This document shows, one piece after another, positions 55,309 to 63,969 of a stretch of 64,000 nt of DNA. How positions within the stretch are numbered: the stretch's first letter is position 1; each line of letters begins with the position of its first letter. Below the pieces are notes generated by a model, which saw nothing but the letters and a program-made list of their open reading frames with translations, had not been told where the DNA came from and did not search any database. Made by a program: the position numbers and the translations under genes. This DNA comes from Mycobacterium hubeiense (GTDB lineage: Bacteria > Actinomycetota > Actinomycetes > Mycobacteriales > Mycobacteriaceae): positions 78,324 to 142,323 of the forward strand of contig NZ_PIZU01000008.1 of the NCBI RefSeq assembly GCF_002838065.1, in the 5' to 3' direction.

Positions 55309-56160
55309 ATGGCCAGGCACAGACTGTTCTGCGTACCGGGGACCTGGGAAGCGGTCGCTGCGGCCAATGGCGGCCCCATCACGCCGGCGGCCGAGATCGG
55401 GATGCTCAAAGGCATCACCGATGTCCTCGATCGCACTGTGTTCGACATCGTCTACGTCAACTATCCGGCCAGTTTCGGCCCGATTCCCGGGGGTGGCCAG
55501 GACCTGCTGGACGCGCTGGGCAACCCGTCGTATCTGAAGTCCCGGGATATGGGTGTCGCCGAGGTGAAGCGTTTGATCGGCGAACATCGAGGCTCATTCG
55601 GCCTGCTCGGTTACAGCCAGGGCGCCGCGGTGGTGTCGCTGGTCGGCCGTGAGTTGGTGTCCGGGTCGCTCACCGCACGCCAACGTGACTGCCGTTGGGT
55701 ACACGCGATCGGATCACCGCACCGAGGTCGCGGGCGCACCTTCCATCTCGGCAATCAGCTTGCCTACCAAGGAATCTCCGGCGACAACATCACCATGGCC
55801 GGCACCATCGACTGGTTCGATTATTGCCTGCCCGGCGACATCTACGGCAATGCCGACATTTTCGGCACCTATCTGAAGCAGGGTTACGACCTTGTCACGC
55901 CGCTTTCGCTCGTCGACCCGTTCAGCATGATCGCGACCATCGCGATGAACATCGCGCGCTGGGCGCAGACCGGCGAGCTGGGGCCGGTCAGCTTGTTCCG
56001 TTTGGTCAAAACCGGATTCGACCTCGGGGTGTTCCTGCGCGACTTCCCGCACGACAAGTACGCGGTAACAGACATCATTCCCGGGCGGACGGCGCTACAG
56101 CATTCCGCGAACCATCTGAACTTCTGGGGACCGCGGGTGCCCGACGTCGTCAACCTGTGA
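55309..56160 (+). CDS. Cutinase/LysB-like serine esterase
   Basis: 283 residues. The first strand RLFCVPGTWEAV, then VYVNYPASFGP, the nucleophile elbow LLGYSQGAAVVS (Ser103), HAIGSPHRGRGRTFHLGNQLA and DWFDYCLPGDIYGNADI resemble mycobacteriophage Lysin B and the cutinase-like PE-PPE hydrolases. LysB cleaves mycolate esters in the cell wall. There is no signal peptide, as in LysB, and no holin, endolysin or other phage gene is nearby. Its 3' end overlaps the convergent SDR gene by 11 bases. Activity on mycolyl esters is an inference. Confidence 0.7.
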   Translation: MARHRLFCVPGTWEAVAAANGGPITPAAEIGMLKGITDVLDRTVFDIVYVNYPASFGPIPGGGQDLLDALGNPSYLKSRDMGVAEVKRLIGEHRGSFGLLGYSQGAAVVSLVGRELVSGSLTARQRDCRWVHAIGSPHRGRGRTFHLGNQLAYQGISGDNITMAGTIDWFDYCLPGDIYGNADIFGTYLKQGYDLVTPLSLVDPFSMIATIAMNIARWAQTGELGPVSLFRLVKTGFDLGVFLRDFPHDKYAVTDIIPGRTALQHSANHLNFWGPRVPDVVNL

Positions 56161-56914
56161 CCGGGATCCGGCCCGCGCTGGCGCCGCCGTCGACCGTCAG
56201 ATCGGCCCCGGTGATGTAGGACGATGCGTCCGAGGCGAGGAACGCGACGACGTCGGCGACCTCCTCGGGCGTCCCCACCCGGGTCAGCGGCGCGCCCGGA
56301 TGGCCTCCCGGTCCACGTTGCACGCCCAGGTGCGCGATCATCGGCGTATCGATCATCCCGGGGTACACCGTGTTGACCCGAATGCCCAACGGGCCCAGTT
56401 CGATCGCCGCCACCTTGGACATGCCGCGCAGTCCCCACTTCGATGCGCCATAGGCGCTGTAACCGGACAGGCCCTGCTGACCGGCCTGCGACGCGATGTT
56501 GACGATCGAGCCGCCGCCGACCGATGTCATCGGGCCCACGACAGCCTGGATGCCGAGAAACGCCCCGACGAGATTGACCCGCAGCATCCGTTCGAACTCG
56601 GCTGCGGGTTGCTCGACGAGTGGCCGGTTCACGCAGATCGCCGCGTTGTTGACCAGGACGTCGACCCGGCCGAACGTGGCAAGTGCGGTGTCCACCGTTG
56701 TGCGCCAGTCGTTTTCGTTGCCGACATCATGCCGTACGAAGCACGCCGCCGCACCGATCGAGTCGGCGACCGCACGACCCTGCTCGGCCAGCACGTCGGT
56801 CAGCACCACACGGGCGCCCAGTGAGGCGAACAGGCGGGCCTCCGCCGCGCCCTGGCCCTGCGCCGCGCCGGTGATGATCGCGACCTTTCCCGACAGGTCC
56901 ATCGGTGTGGGCAT
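56150..56914 (-). CDS. Short-chain dehydrogenase/reductase
   Basis: 254 residues, a classical SDR. Cofactor motif TGAAQGQG near the N-terminus, NNAA in VDVLVNNAAICVN, catalytic Ser in IVNIASQAG and YSAYGASKWGL (Tyr-x-x-x-Lys). The C-terminal SYITGADLTVDGGASAG is typical. Substrate unknown; related enzymes oxidise steroid or alcohol hydroxyls. The ATG at 56912-56914 lies 2 bases downstream of the next SDR gene's stop, so they are co-transcribed with the esterase and fadD genes. Confidence 0.92.
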   Translation of the reverse strand: MPTPMDLSGKVAIITGAAQGQGAAEARLFASLGARVVLTDVLAEQGRAVADSIGAAACFVRHDVGNENDWRTTVDTALATFGRVDVLVNNAAICVNRPLVEQPAAEFERMLRVNLVGAFLGIQAVVGPMTSVGGGSIVNIASQAGQQGLSGYSAYGASKWGLRGMSKVAAIELGPLGIRVNTVYPGMIDTPMIAHLGVQRGPGGHPGAPLTRVGTPEEVADVVAFLASDASSYITGADLTVDGGASAGRIPVTG

Positions 56915-56916
56915 GA

Positions 56917-57711
56917 TCAGTCCGAGTCCTGATCGATGCCGGTCAGCATGATCTCTGACACCCGGCGCGGAAACTCGGTGAAGGTGGCCATCATCGCGAT
57001 GCGGCGCGGCAGGATCACGTGGCGACGGTTGCGCTCGATGGCCTCCGCGACGGCCACCGCGACCTCCTCGGGTTCCAACGCCTCGGGTGGCAACATCTTC
57101 CACTTCAACGACCGCTCGATCGTGCGGCGTGCCGGACCGAATTCCCGGATGTGGTCGATCATGTCGGTCTTGACCTCACCGATCTGAACGAGCGTGGTGT
57201 TCACCGGTTTGCCGCGCAGTTCGGACCGGATGCCCGCGGTGAAGTGGCTGAGCCCGGCCTTCGATGCGCCATACAAGGTGACGCCGGGTCCCGTCGAGAT
57301 CGCGCCCATCGACGACACGTTGACGATGTGGCCGCGTCCACGCGACAGCATGCGGGGCATCGCCTGCCGGCACAACTCCATCGGGGCATTGAGGTTGACC
57401 TGCAACAGATCACGGACTTCTTGTGCGCTGGCCTCGGGGAATCGGCCAACCCGGTCGATGCCGGCATTGTTGATCAGTACATCGATCGGGCCGTCGGCCT
57501 CTACCCGTTCGATCAGGTCCTCTACCGCGCCGGGGTCGGCGAGGTCGGTCGGATATGCCTTGCCGTCCAGCTCTTTTGCCAGCACCTCAATCGAATCGCT
57601 GCGGGCCACCAGGGCAACGTCGACGCCGCGCGCCGCGAGTACCTCGGCGATGCTCTTGCCCAGTCCGCGGCTTGCGCCGGTGACGAGCGCGCGGGTGTTC
57701 CTCAACTGCAT
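56917..57711 (-). CDS. Short-chain dehydrogenase/reductase (Rv3085-like)
   Basis: 264 residues. TGASRGLG (12-19), NNAG in IDVLINNAGIDRV, Ser in HIVNVSSMGA and YGASKAGLSHF (Tyr/Lys pair). The C-terminal half (EVAVAVAEAIERNRRHVILP) resembles the SDR of the M. tuberculosis mymA operon. It lies in a leftward run fadD-lip-SDR-SDR, and its start overlaps the stop of the upstream esterase gene by 10 bases. Substrate unknown; an acyl or aldehyde intermediate is plausible. Confidence 0.9.
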   Translation of the reverse strand: MQLRNTRALVTGASRGLGKSIAEVLAARGVDVALVARSDSIEVLAKELDGKAYPTDLADPGAVEDLIERVEADGPIDVLINNAGIDRVGRFPEASAQEVRDLLQVNLNAPMELCRQAMPRMLSRGRGHIVNVSSMGAISTGPGVTLYGASKAGLSHFTAGIRSELRGKPVNTTLVQIGEVKTDMIDHIREFGPARRTIERSLKWKMLPPEALEPEEVAVAVAEAIERNRRHVILPRRIAMMATFTEFPRRVSEIMLTGIDQDSD

Positions 57712-58640
57712 GGTGATTCCCCTCTCAACGCGCTACGCACGACCGCGCACACGTCGTCGGTGGCTTGCTGGGCGGCCGGAAGGTGGTCGGCCAGGTTGAA
57801 GAATCCGTGAAAGCCCCGCTCATACCGCCGAACCGTCGCGGGGACACCGGCCGCGCGAAGCCGCGCGGCGAACTCCTCGCCCTCTTCGCACAGCGGATCC
57901 AGTTCGCCGGTGACGACGTGAGCGGGTGGCAAGCCGTTGAAGTCGCCGAGGATGGGCGAGGCCAACACGTTCGTACGGTCACCGTCGGCGCCGAGGTACT
58001 GCTCGGTGAACCACTGCATGTGCGCTGCGGTGAGCACCCCGCTCGCGGTGTGCGGACTGTCCAGCGAGGACTTTCGGCGCTGGTCGACGACCGGGTAGAT
58101 CAGCACCTGAAAGGCGATCGGCGGACCTCCGCGATCGCGGGCCATCATGGCGACGACGGCGGCCAGATTGCCGCCGGCGCTGTCGCCGGCCACCACCAGC
58201 TGTGTCGGATCACCGCCGAGCTCGTCGATATGGGCCGCCACCCACTCGGTAGCCGTCCAGGCGTCGTCGACGGCGGCCGGGAAGGGAAACTCCGGGGCCA
58301 GCCGATAATCCACCGAAACCACCACGGCGCCAATGCCGTTGGCCAGTCTGCGGCAGCACGAGTCGTGTGAGTCGAGGTCACACAGCACGAACCCGCCGCC
58401 GTGGAAGTACACCAGCGCCGGCAACCCCGAACCGGAACGACCCGCGGCCGCGGGGTGGTAGATGCGAACGCCCACACCGGATTCGCCGATGGTGCGGTCC
58501 TCGACCCGATCGACGGGAACCGGGATGGCAGGTCTGCGACTGGCCTTAAGGCTGGCGCGCACGCGCACCGCGTCACCGGAGGCGAACGCAGCGCTCATCC
58601 GGGCCGCCAGCTCCTGCTGCATCGTGGCTGTGTCCGTCAT
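57702..58640 (-). CDS. HSL-family esterase/lipase (LipR/LipH-like)
   Basis: 312 residues of the hormone-sensitive-lipase family. HGGG (80-83) forms the oxyanion hole; GDSAGG has nucleophile Ser154; VTGELDPLCEEGEEFA carries the acid and YERGFHGFFNL the catalytic His. No signal peptide. It would hydrolyse short acyl esters. Its ATG overlaps the fadD stop by 4 bases, so translation is coupled with the acyl-CoA synthetase. The gene set resembles lipR in the mymA operon. Confidence 0.93.
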   Translation of the reverse strand: MTDTATMQQELAARMSAAFASGDAVRVRASLKASRRPAIPVPVDRVEDRTIGESGVGVRIYHPAAAGRSGSGLPALVYFHGGGFVLCDLDSHDSCCRRLANGIGAVVVSVDYRLAPEFPFPAAVDDAWTATEWVAAHIDELGGDPTQLVVAGDSAGGNLAAVVAMMARDRGGPPIAFQVLIYPVVDQRRKSSLDSPHTASGVLTAAHMQWFTEQYLGADGDRTNVLASPILGDFNGLPPAHVVTGELDPLCEEGEEFAARLRAAGVPATVRRYERGFHGFFNLADHLPAAQQATDDVCAVVRSALRGESPCS

Positions 58641-60254
58641 TTGACGCCGCCCGTCAGCTGCCCGCGCAGCAGCTTGCCGGTGGCGTTGCGCGGCAATTCG
58701 GCGAGGAACTCGACGTCGCGAGGAATCTTGTAGCGCGCCAGGTTTGCCCGCACATACTCCTTGATGTCGTCGGGCCGGACGGCGGCGTCGCCGGCGGGCA
58801 CCACGTACGCCTTGAGACGCTGGCCGAAGTCCGGGTCGTCGACACCGATGACGGCCACTTCGTCGACGGCGGGGTGGGCGCTGATCAGGTTTTCCACCTC
58901 GAGCGGGTAGACGTTCTCACCGCCGCAGATCACCATGTCGTCATCGCGTCCGTCGACGTAAAGCCGTCCGGTCTCGTCGAAATGGCCGACATCGCCGCTG
59001 CTGAGCAGCCCGTCGATGACTTCCTTGCGCCGGCCGTCGGTGTAGCCCGAAAAGCTGATGTTGCTGCCGGCGAAGATGCGGCCTATGGTGTGCGGCGCGG
59101 TGATCTCGTTGCCGTCTTTGTCGTAGAGCTTGACGGCGCAGCCCACCGGGGGGCCGTCCCGCTGTCCTCGGATCGTGCAGGAGGTCTTCGGGCATGGCGA
59201 CGGTCATCACGGCCAGCTCGGTTGAGCCGTAGAGGTTGTAGAGCACCGGTCCGAACTCGTCCATGGTGCGCACGACCAGGTCGGGCGGCACGGCGGATCC
59301 GGAGACGAAGATGATCCGCAGTGACGACGTGTCGTAGCGGTCGCGAACCTCCTCGGGCAGGGCCATGATTCGCTGCAGCATGGTCGGCACGACGACGAGC
59401 ACGTCGCACCGGTACGCGTCGACGGCGTGCAGCGTCTGCTCGGGATCGAACCTGCGGCGCAGCACCAGCCGGTTGCCGAGCGCCAGCGACAGCACCGCCT
59501 GGCCCAGCCCGGTGCCGTGAAACATCGGCGCGGCCAGCATCGCTGTTTCGTTGCGGCGCCGCGGAACTCGGTCCAGCAGTTGCGCGGAGAACAGGGGAGA
59601 GGTTTTGCCACGCGGTGCGCCTTTCGGGGTGCCCGTCGTCCCGCTGGTCAGCAGCGTCAGACCGCCCGGCTTCGCCGGCGCCGGCACGGGTGCGGTGGAA
59701 GCCGATCGGATCAACCCCTCGATGGAGCCGTCGGGTGGGCTGTCGGTTGTCCAGGCGACGAATCGCCGTACGCTCCCGTCGATGGCGCCGAGGAGCTCGC
59801 TGAATTCGTCGTCGTAGACCAAGACGGTGACGTTTTCGCGTCGGGCGACGTCGGCGAGCTGGGGCTTGGCGAACCCGGTGTTCATCAGCAGCAGCTGTGC
59901 GCCGATCTTGCCGGCCGCGGCGAGGGCGGTGAGCAGTCCCCGGTGATCGCGGCACAGCACCGCGATGACGTCGCGCGATCCGATACCCCGCTGGGTCCAC
60001 GCCCGCGCCAACGCGTTGATCTGACCGTTGAGGTCGGCGAATGTCAGATCACCGGCCTCATCGGTGACGGCGAACGCATCGGGGTTGTTCACCGCGGCCG
60101 CCTCGATGACCCCGGCGAACCCACCGTAGGCGCGCACCAGTTTCGCCGACCGGATGCCGTCCACGATGCCTCCGGACAGGCCGGCGTCACGCAGCACGCT
60201 CACGCTGCGGGCGGTGGTACGGAGCCGGCGGGCGGTATCGACGACGTACTTCAT
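58637..60254 (-). pseudogene. FadD-type acyl-CoA synthetase with a frameshift
   Basis: The N-terminal part (MKYVVDTARRL to DPRTAGRPP) and the C-terminal part (VGCAVKLYDKDG to GKLLRGQLTGGVK) are in different frames. They join correctly if one base is removed from a run of six C (plus-strand G at 59148-59153). Motifs are otherwise intact: TLLTSGTTGTPKGAP (phosphate loop), YGSTEL, SGDVGHFDETGRLYV, GGENVYPLEVEN and RNATGKLLR with the catalytic Lys. Either the gene is broken or the homopolymer is miscounted. It would activate fatty acids to acyl-CoA. It heads the leftward fadD-lip-SDR-SDR run. Confidence 0.85.
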
Positions 60255-60297
60255 GCCCGGCACGGTAGGGGCGACGCCACGCCCGGCTCACCGGAAA

Positions 60298-60314
60298 GTC
60301 TCGCTGACCGAGAC
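60298..60314. promoter_or_regulatory. Inverted repeat GTCTCG-N5-CGAGAC in the fadD/WS-DGAT gap
   Basis: A perfect 6-base inverted repeat around CTGAC, in the 134-base divergent promoter between fadD and the WS/DGAT gene. It lies 44 bases from the fadD start and 75 from the WS/DGAT start. A candidate operator for both directions. Confidence 0.45.
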
Positions 60315-60388
60315 ATCTTGTCTGCTTCCGCACACCACGCGCGTAGATGTAAGCCACACCACAACGGGTTCGACGGGAAAGGTGACCG

Positions 60389-61858
60389 ATGCGGCGTCTG
60401 AAAGGCGAGGACAACAGCTTCCTGGCGTGGGAGAGCGACGTGCAACCCCAGCACACGATGAAGGTCGTGGTGCTCGACCCGAGCCACGGGCGGGTGCCGC
60501 TGACCTTCGAGGCGGTCAAGGATGCCGTTTCAGGTTTGGTAGAGCAGGTCGAACCACTGCAGTGGCAGCTGCTGATGCCGCGCATCGGGTTCGGTCGGCC
60601 GTGGTGGATCGCACGCCCCCAGCTCGACATCGCCTACCACGTGAAGCGCACTACCGCCGTGGCACCGGGCGGCGATCGTGAGCTCGCGGCGGCGATGAGC
60701 TCGATCTTCGAAGCGCGCCTGGACCGCAACCGTCCTGCCTGGCAGCTGTGGTACATAGACGGTCTTGCCGACGGGCGGATCGCGTTGATGCTGAAGATTC
60801 ACCACGCCGTGGCCGACGGGGCGGCCTCGCTGCGCCTTCTCGAGGCGATGTTCAGCAGCGACCCGCAGACTCCGCTGCCGACGCCGCGACGGAACCCGAT
60901 GCCCGATGAGCGGCGGCCGGCGCCATGGGTGTGGTTCCCGCTGGTGCTGCGGCATCAACTCGCCGCGCTCGCAAGGTTTCCGGGCATCATCGCCCGCACC
61001 GTGCGCGTCACCGGCATCATCCGGCGCCGCCAGAAAGCCGGCAAACCCGGCTATGCCAAGGCATTCGCCGCGCCGCCGGCCCCGTTCAACGAGCCGCTCA
61101 CCTCGGATCGCCGGTTCGCCTACCGCGGTTGCGAGATGCGGCAGATCAAGCGGGTCGCGACGACGTTCGGTGTCACCGTGAACGACGTATTTCTGACGAT
61201 CTGCAGCGGCGCGCTTCGCGAATTCCTGTACCGCACAGGGAAATTGAGCGACGAACCGTTGACCGCTGTGGTGCCCGTGTCGATGCGGCCGCCCGGTGCC
61301 GAGGTGAAGTGGGGCAATCAGGTGGCCCGCTGGAACGTCGACTTCGCCACCCATATCGCCGATCCGGTGGAGCGGCTACACGCGATTGCCACCGCCACCA
61401 AGACCGCCCGCGAGGTGCAGGCCGAGCGCGACGCGTTCCTGCAGCACGACTGGATGGAGTACTGGCCGCTGTTCTGGCTCTACTCCCGGGTGCTGCCGAT
61501 CCTCGGCGCGCGGATCAGTCGCCGGCCGATGTTCAGCCTCATCGCCTCCAACATGCGGGGCCCACAGCGCCGGCTCTACTGGGGCGGGGCGCCGATCGAA
61601 AAGCTCATCTCGACCGGCCCGCTGGTGTTTCCGATGGGGCTGAACTTCACCGGGTGGAGTTACGAAGATCAGATGACGATCGGCGTGCTCACGTGCGGTG
61701 ACCAGGTGCGCGACCCATTCGAGATCGCGGACCACCTGCCCGCCGAGCTCGCCGAGTTGGCGGCGGCGGCGTCAGCCCGGATCGAGGCCATCGAGAAGAC
61801 GTATGGTCAGCCGGCAACCGGCGTGGACGTCCTGCCAGAGGCGGGTAACCGGATCTGA
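60389..61858 (+). CDS. Wax ester synthase/diacylglycerol acyltransferase
   Basis: 489 residues, the WS/DGAT length. The active-site motif HHAVADG (138-144, HHxxxDG) is intact. N-terminal RLKGEDNSFLAWESDVQPQH differs from the more usual LSPxDxxFL start. ASNMRGPQRRLYWGGAPIE and MGLNFTGWSYEDQMTIGV are C-terminal family motifs. It esterifies an acyl-CoA to an alcohol or diacylglycerol. Divergent from fadD. Its 3' end overlaps the convergent short HsaA-like gene of cassette B by 87 bases. Confidence 0.92.
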   Translation: MRRLKGEDNSFLAWESDVQPQHTMKVVVLDPSHGRVPLTFEAVKDAVSGLVEQVEPLQWQLLMPRIGFGRPWWIARPQLDIAYHVKRTTAVAPGGDRELAAAMSSIFEARLDRNRPAWQLWYIDGLADGRIALMLKIHHAVADGAASLRLLEAMFSSDPQTPLPTPRRNPMPDERRPAPWVWFPLVLRHQLAALARFPGIIARTVRVTGIIRRRQKAGKPGYAKAFAAPPAPFNEPLTSDRRFAYRGCEMRQIKRVATTFGVTVNDVFLTICSGALREFLYRTGKLSDEPLTAVVPVSMRPPGAEVKWGNQVARWNVDFATHIADPVERLHAIATATKTAREVQAERDAFLQHDWMEYWPLFWLYSRVLPILGARISRRPMFSLIASNMRGPQRRLYWGGAPIEKLISTGPLVFPMGLNFTGWSYEDQMTIGVLTCGDQVRDPFEIADHLPAELAELAAAASARIEAIEKTYGQPATGVDVLPEAGNRI

Positions 61859-62797
61859 GGCGTCGAGCGCATGGCGGTGATTGCTGGCCAACAGGTGGTC
61901 GGTCGCATCGCGCGCCCGGACGATGGCCTGCCGATGCGCCCACGCCGCCGCGCGCACGTCGACGTCACCCGTGTCCGACCGTTGGATCGACGCGGCGATC
62001 TGCAGCTTGGCCGCATCGATGTCGGACGCCGTCCGTGCCACCTGGGTCGTCGACGATGCCTGATCGGTCACCTCTTCGCTGCCGTACGAGACGGCCAGCC
62101 GTTCGCGGACCTGGTCGACGTGGCTTCGCCAGACGCCGTCCGCCGATCCGACCACGGCGGCGGCCGCCGCAGCGCCGACGACCACAGGCGTCGGTATCCT
62201 CGATGCTGCTTCGAATTCCACACGCGCGCTGGCGCATTGGAACACTCGATGCTCGGCGACCGCCGCCTCGGACACCGTCACATCGCAGATGCCGGCCGCA
62301 AGCAGTCCGGGCCGGGGCCGCACCGGATGGATGTCGATGTCGCTGCGGGGCAGAAGGATGGCGGATGGGCCATCCTCGTCGTGCGCGGTCAGCAACAGCC
62401 AGCCGGCGTACTCGCAACCCGCGACAGACCGCCACCGGCCGGTCAGTCGTCGGTCGCGGCCGGATCGAACCAATCGACCCTCGGGACGATAGCTCGCGAC
62501 AACCAACGCGTCGGGGTCGTCGCTCCAGACGTCGTCGGCCGCCGGCAACCCAGCCATGTCGTAGGCCGCAGTGTTGAACGCCGCGGTGAGCCAACCGGCC
62601 GACCCGTCGAGCGCGCTGAGTCCCTCGACGGCCGAGATGAACTCGTCGGCGTCGACGCCTGCGCCGCCGTATCGGCTCGGCTGCAACATCCGCCAGATTC
62701 CTGAATCGCGAAGCGCCGCAACGTCCGTCGATCCGGCGGCGTCGAGAATCGCCCGGGCCGAGGCGTACGCACCGGCGGGCCGGGACACCTGAGACAC
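61772..62797 (-). CDS. HsaA-like flavin-monooxygenase homologue, short partner, cassette B
   Basis: 341 residues, paralogue of 52290-53204. Shared segments are LRDSGIWRMLQPSRYGG, GLSALDGSAGWLTAAFNTAAY, RRLTGRWRSVAGCEYAGWLLL, PVRPRPGLLAAGICDVTVSE, VVGSADGVWRSHVDQVRERL and LWQDVHAGCRLTIRLLDGLDP. It keeps LQPSRYGG, which the cassette A copy has lost. The GTG at 62795-62797 is the likely start. It is divergent from the large partner across 77 bases and overlaps the WS/DGAT gene antisense by 87 bases. Confidence 0.75.
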   Translation of the reverse strand: MSQVSRPAGAYASARAILDAAGSTDVAALRDSGIWRMLQPSRYGGAGVDADEFISAVEGLSALDGSAGWLTAAFNTAAYDMAGLPAADDVWSDDPDALVVASYRPEGRLVRSGRDRRLTGRWRSVAGCEYAGWLLLTAHDEDGPSAILLPRSDIDIHPVRPRPGLLAAGICDVTVSEAAVAEHRVFQCASARVEFEAASRIPTPVVVGAAAAAAVVGSADGVWRSHVDQVRERLAVSYGSEEVTDQASSTTQVARTASDIDAAKLQIAASIQRSDTGDVDVRAAAWAHRQAIVRARDATDHLLASNHRHALDASDPVTRLWQDVHAGCRLTIRLLDGLDPG

Positions 62798-62825
62798 CCA
62801 GACCTCCTCGGGGCGCGACGATCAG

Positions 62826-62846
62826 TGGTATCCACGATGGTGACAC
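62826..62846. promoter_or_regulatory. Conserved promoter element, cassette B
   Basis: TGGTATCCACG followed by ATGGTGACAC, 28 bases before each of the two divergent starts. It is 17/21 identical to the element at 53230-53250. Part of it, with one more base on the left, is the perfect inverted repeat GTGG-TAT-CCAC. Confidence 0.6.
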
Positions 62847-62874
62847 ACGGAACGAGCCAGACGGGGCGGTGCCG

Positions 62875-63963
62875 ATGACGCAAAGTGTGCTCGACGCGGT
62901 CCGCGCACTGCTGCCCGCGATCGCCGAGGCCGCTCCGGTTGTCGATCGGGACGGCGCCGTCGACGCCGACACGATTGCGCGCCTGCGGGACGCGGGATTC
63001 TTCTCGATGCTGCAGCCGAAGGCTTTCGGGGGCCGCGAGGCGGCGCCGTTCGACTATCTGGTGGCGACGCGGGAACTCTCGTCGGCGTGCACCTCCACGG
63101 GGTGGTTGGCGGGGTGGCTCGGGGTGAACAGTTGGCACCTGGCCCTGTTCGACGAGCGCGCGCAGCGCGATGTCTGGGGTTGCGACCCGCAGGCGCTGCT
63201 GTGTGAGTCCTACGCGCCGACCGGGCGGCTGGAGCGCGTCGACGGTGGGTTCCGGTTGTCCGGCCGTTGGCACCATTGCACCGGCGTGCGCCATGCATCG
63301 TGGTTTCTGGCGGCAGCGGTGCTCATCGGGGCCGACGGGGACGCCCAGGACTTCGCGGTGGCGCTGGTGCCGCGGAGTGACTACGTCATCGAGCCGAACT
63401 GGAATGGGTTGGGACTGCGAGGAATCGGTGCGGACGACGTCGTGGTCTCCGGCGCGCTCGTGCCGAGGTATCGGACATTCGGCTGGGTCACCCAGGATCA
63501 ACGAGCCGGACTTGCGCCGCTCTACCGGCTTCCGCAACCGACAATGTACACCCACACCGGGATCGCACCGATTCTCGGAGCGGCTCTTGCAGTGTCGGCG
63601 GTGGGGCCGCCGAATCCCACCTCGGCACTCAGCGAGATCGCCATGGCCAGAACCGATCTCGACCTGTCGCTTCTTCAGATGCGGCGCAATCTGGGTGAAC
63701 TCATGGATTGCGCACGCCGCGACATCGCGCCGGATACAGAGTTGATGTTGCGCTCGCGCCGCGATCAGGTGATGGCGTCGGAGCGGGCCGTGCGGGCGGT
63801 GCAGACGTTCCTCCGTCACTCGGACGTCGACGACGATGTGTCGGAGCGGGTATGGCGTGACGTGCAGACCGCGCGCACGCACGTGGCCAGCAACGTCGAA
63901 CAAGTGCTGTCGGTGGTCGGCCGGTTCGCATTCGGCTTGAACGTCGACGACCTCATCTGGTGA
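62875..63963 (+). CDS. HsaA-like flavin-dependent monooxygenase, large partner, cassette B
   Basis: 362 residues, close paralogue of 53264-54367. LRDAGFFSMLQPKAFGGREA, LSSACTSTGWLAGWLGVNSW, LCESYAPTGRLERVDGGFRL, EPNWNGLGLRGIGADDVVVS and RVWRDVQTARTHVASNVEQVL are shared almost word for word. It also keeps HLALFDERAQRDVWG, which is closer to HsaA than the cassette A copy is. An oxygenase of the same family as HsaA is expected; substrate and reductase unknown. The ATG at 62875 (MTQSVL) is preferred to a GTG two codons upstream. Confidence 0.85.
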   Translation: MTQSVLDAVRALLPAIAEAAPVVDRDGAVDADTIARLRDAGFFSMLQPKAFGGREAAPFDYLVATRELSSACTSTGWLAGWLGVNSWHLALFDERAQRDVWGCDPQALLCESYAPTGRLERVDGGFRLSGRWHHCTGVRHASWFLAAAVLIGADGDAQDFAVALVPRSDYVIEPNWNGLGLRGIGADDVVVSGALVPRYRTFGWVTQDQRAGLAPLYRLPQPTMYTHTGIAPILGAALAVSAVGPPNPTSALSEIAMARTDLDLSLLQMRRNLGELMDCARRDIAPDTELMLRSRRDQVMASERAVRAVQTFLRHSDVDDDVSERVWRDVQTARTHVASNVEQVLSVVGRFAFGLNVDDLIW

Positions 63964-63969
63964 GTCCGC

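Noticed and set aside
55309..56160. Remnant prophage around the LysB-like gene
   Set aside because: No integrase, structural, holin or lysin A genes lie nearby, and the neighbours are metabolic genes.
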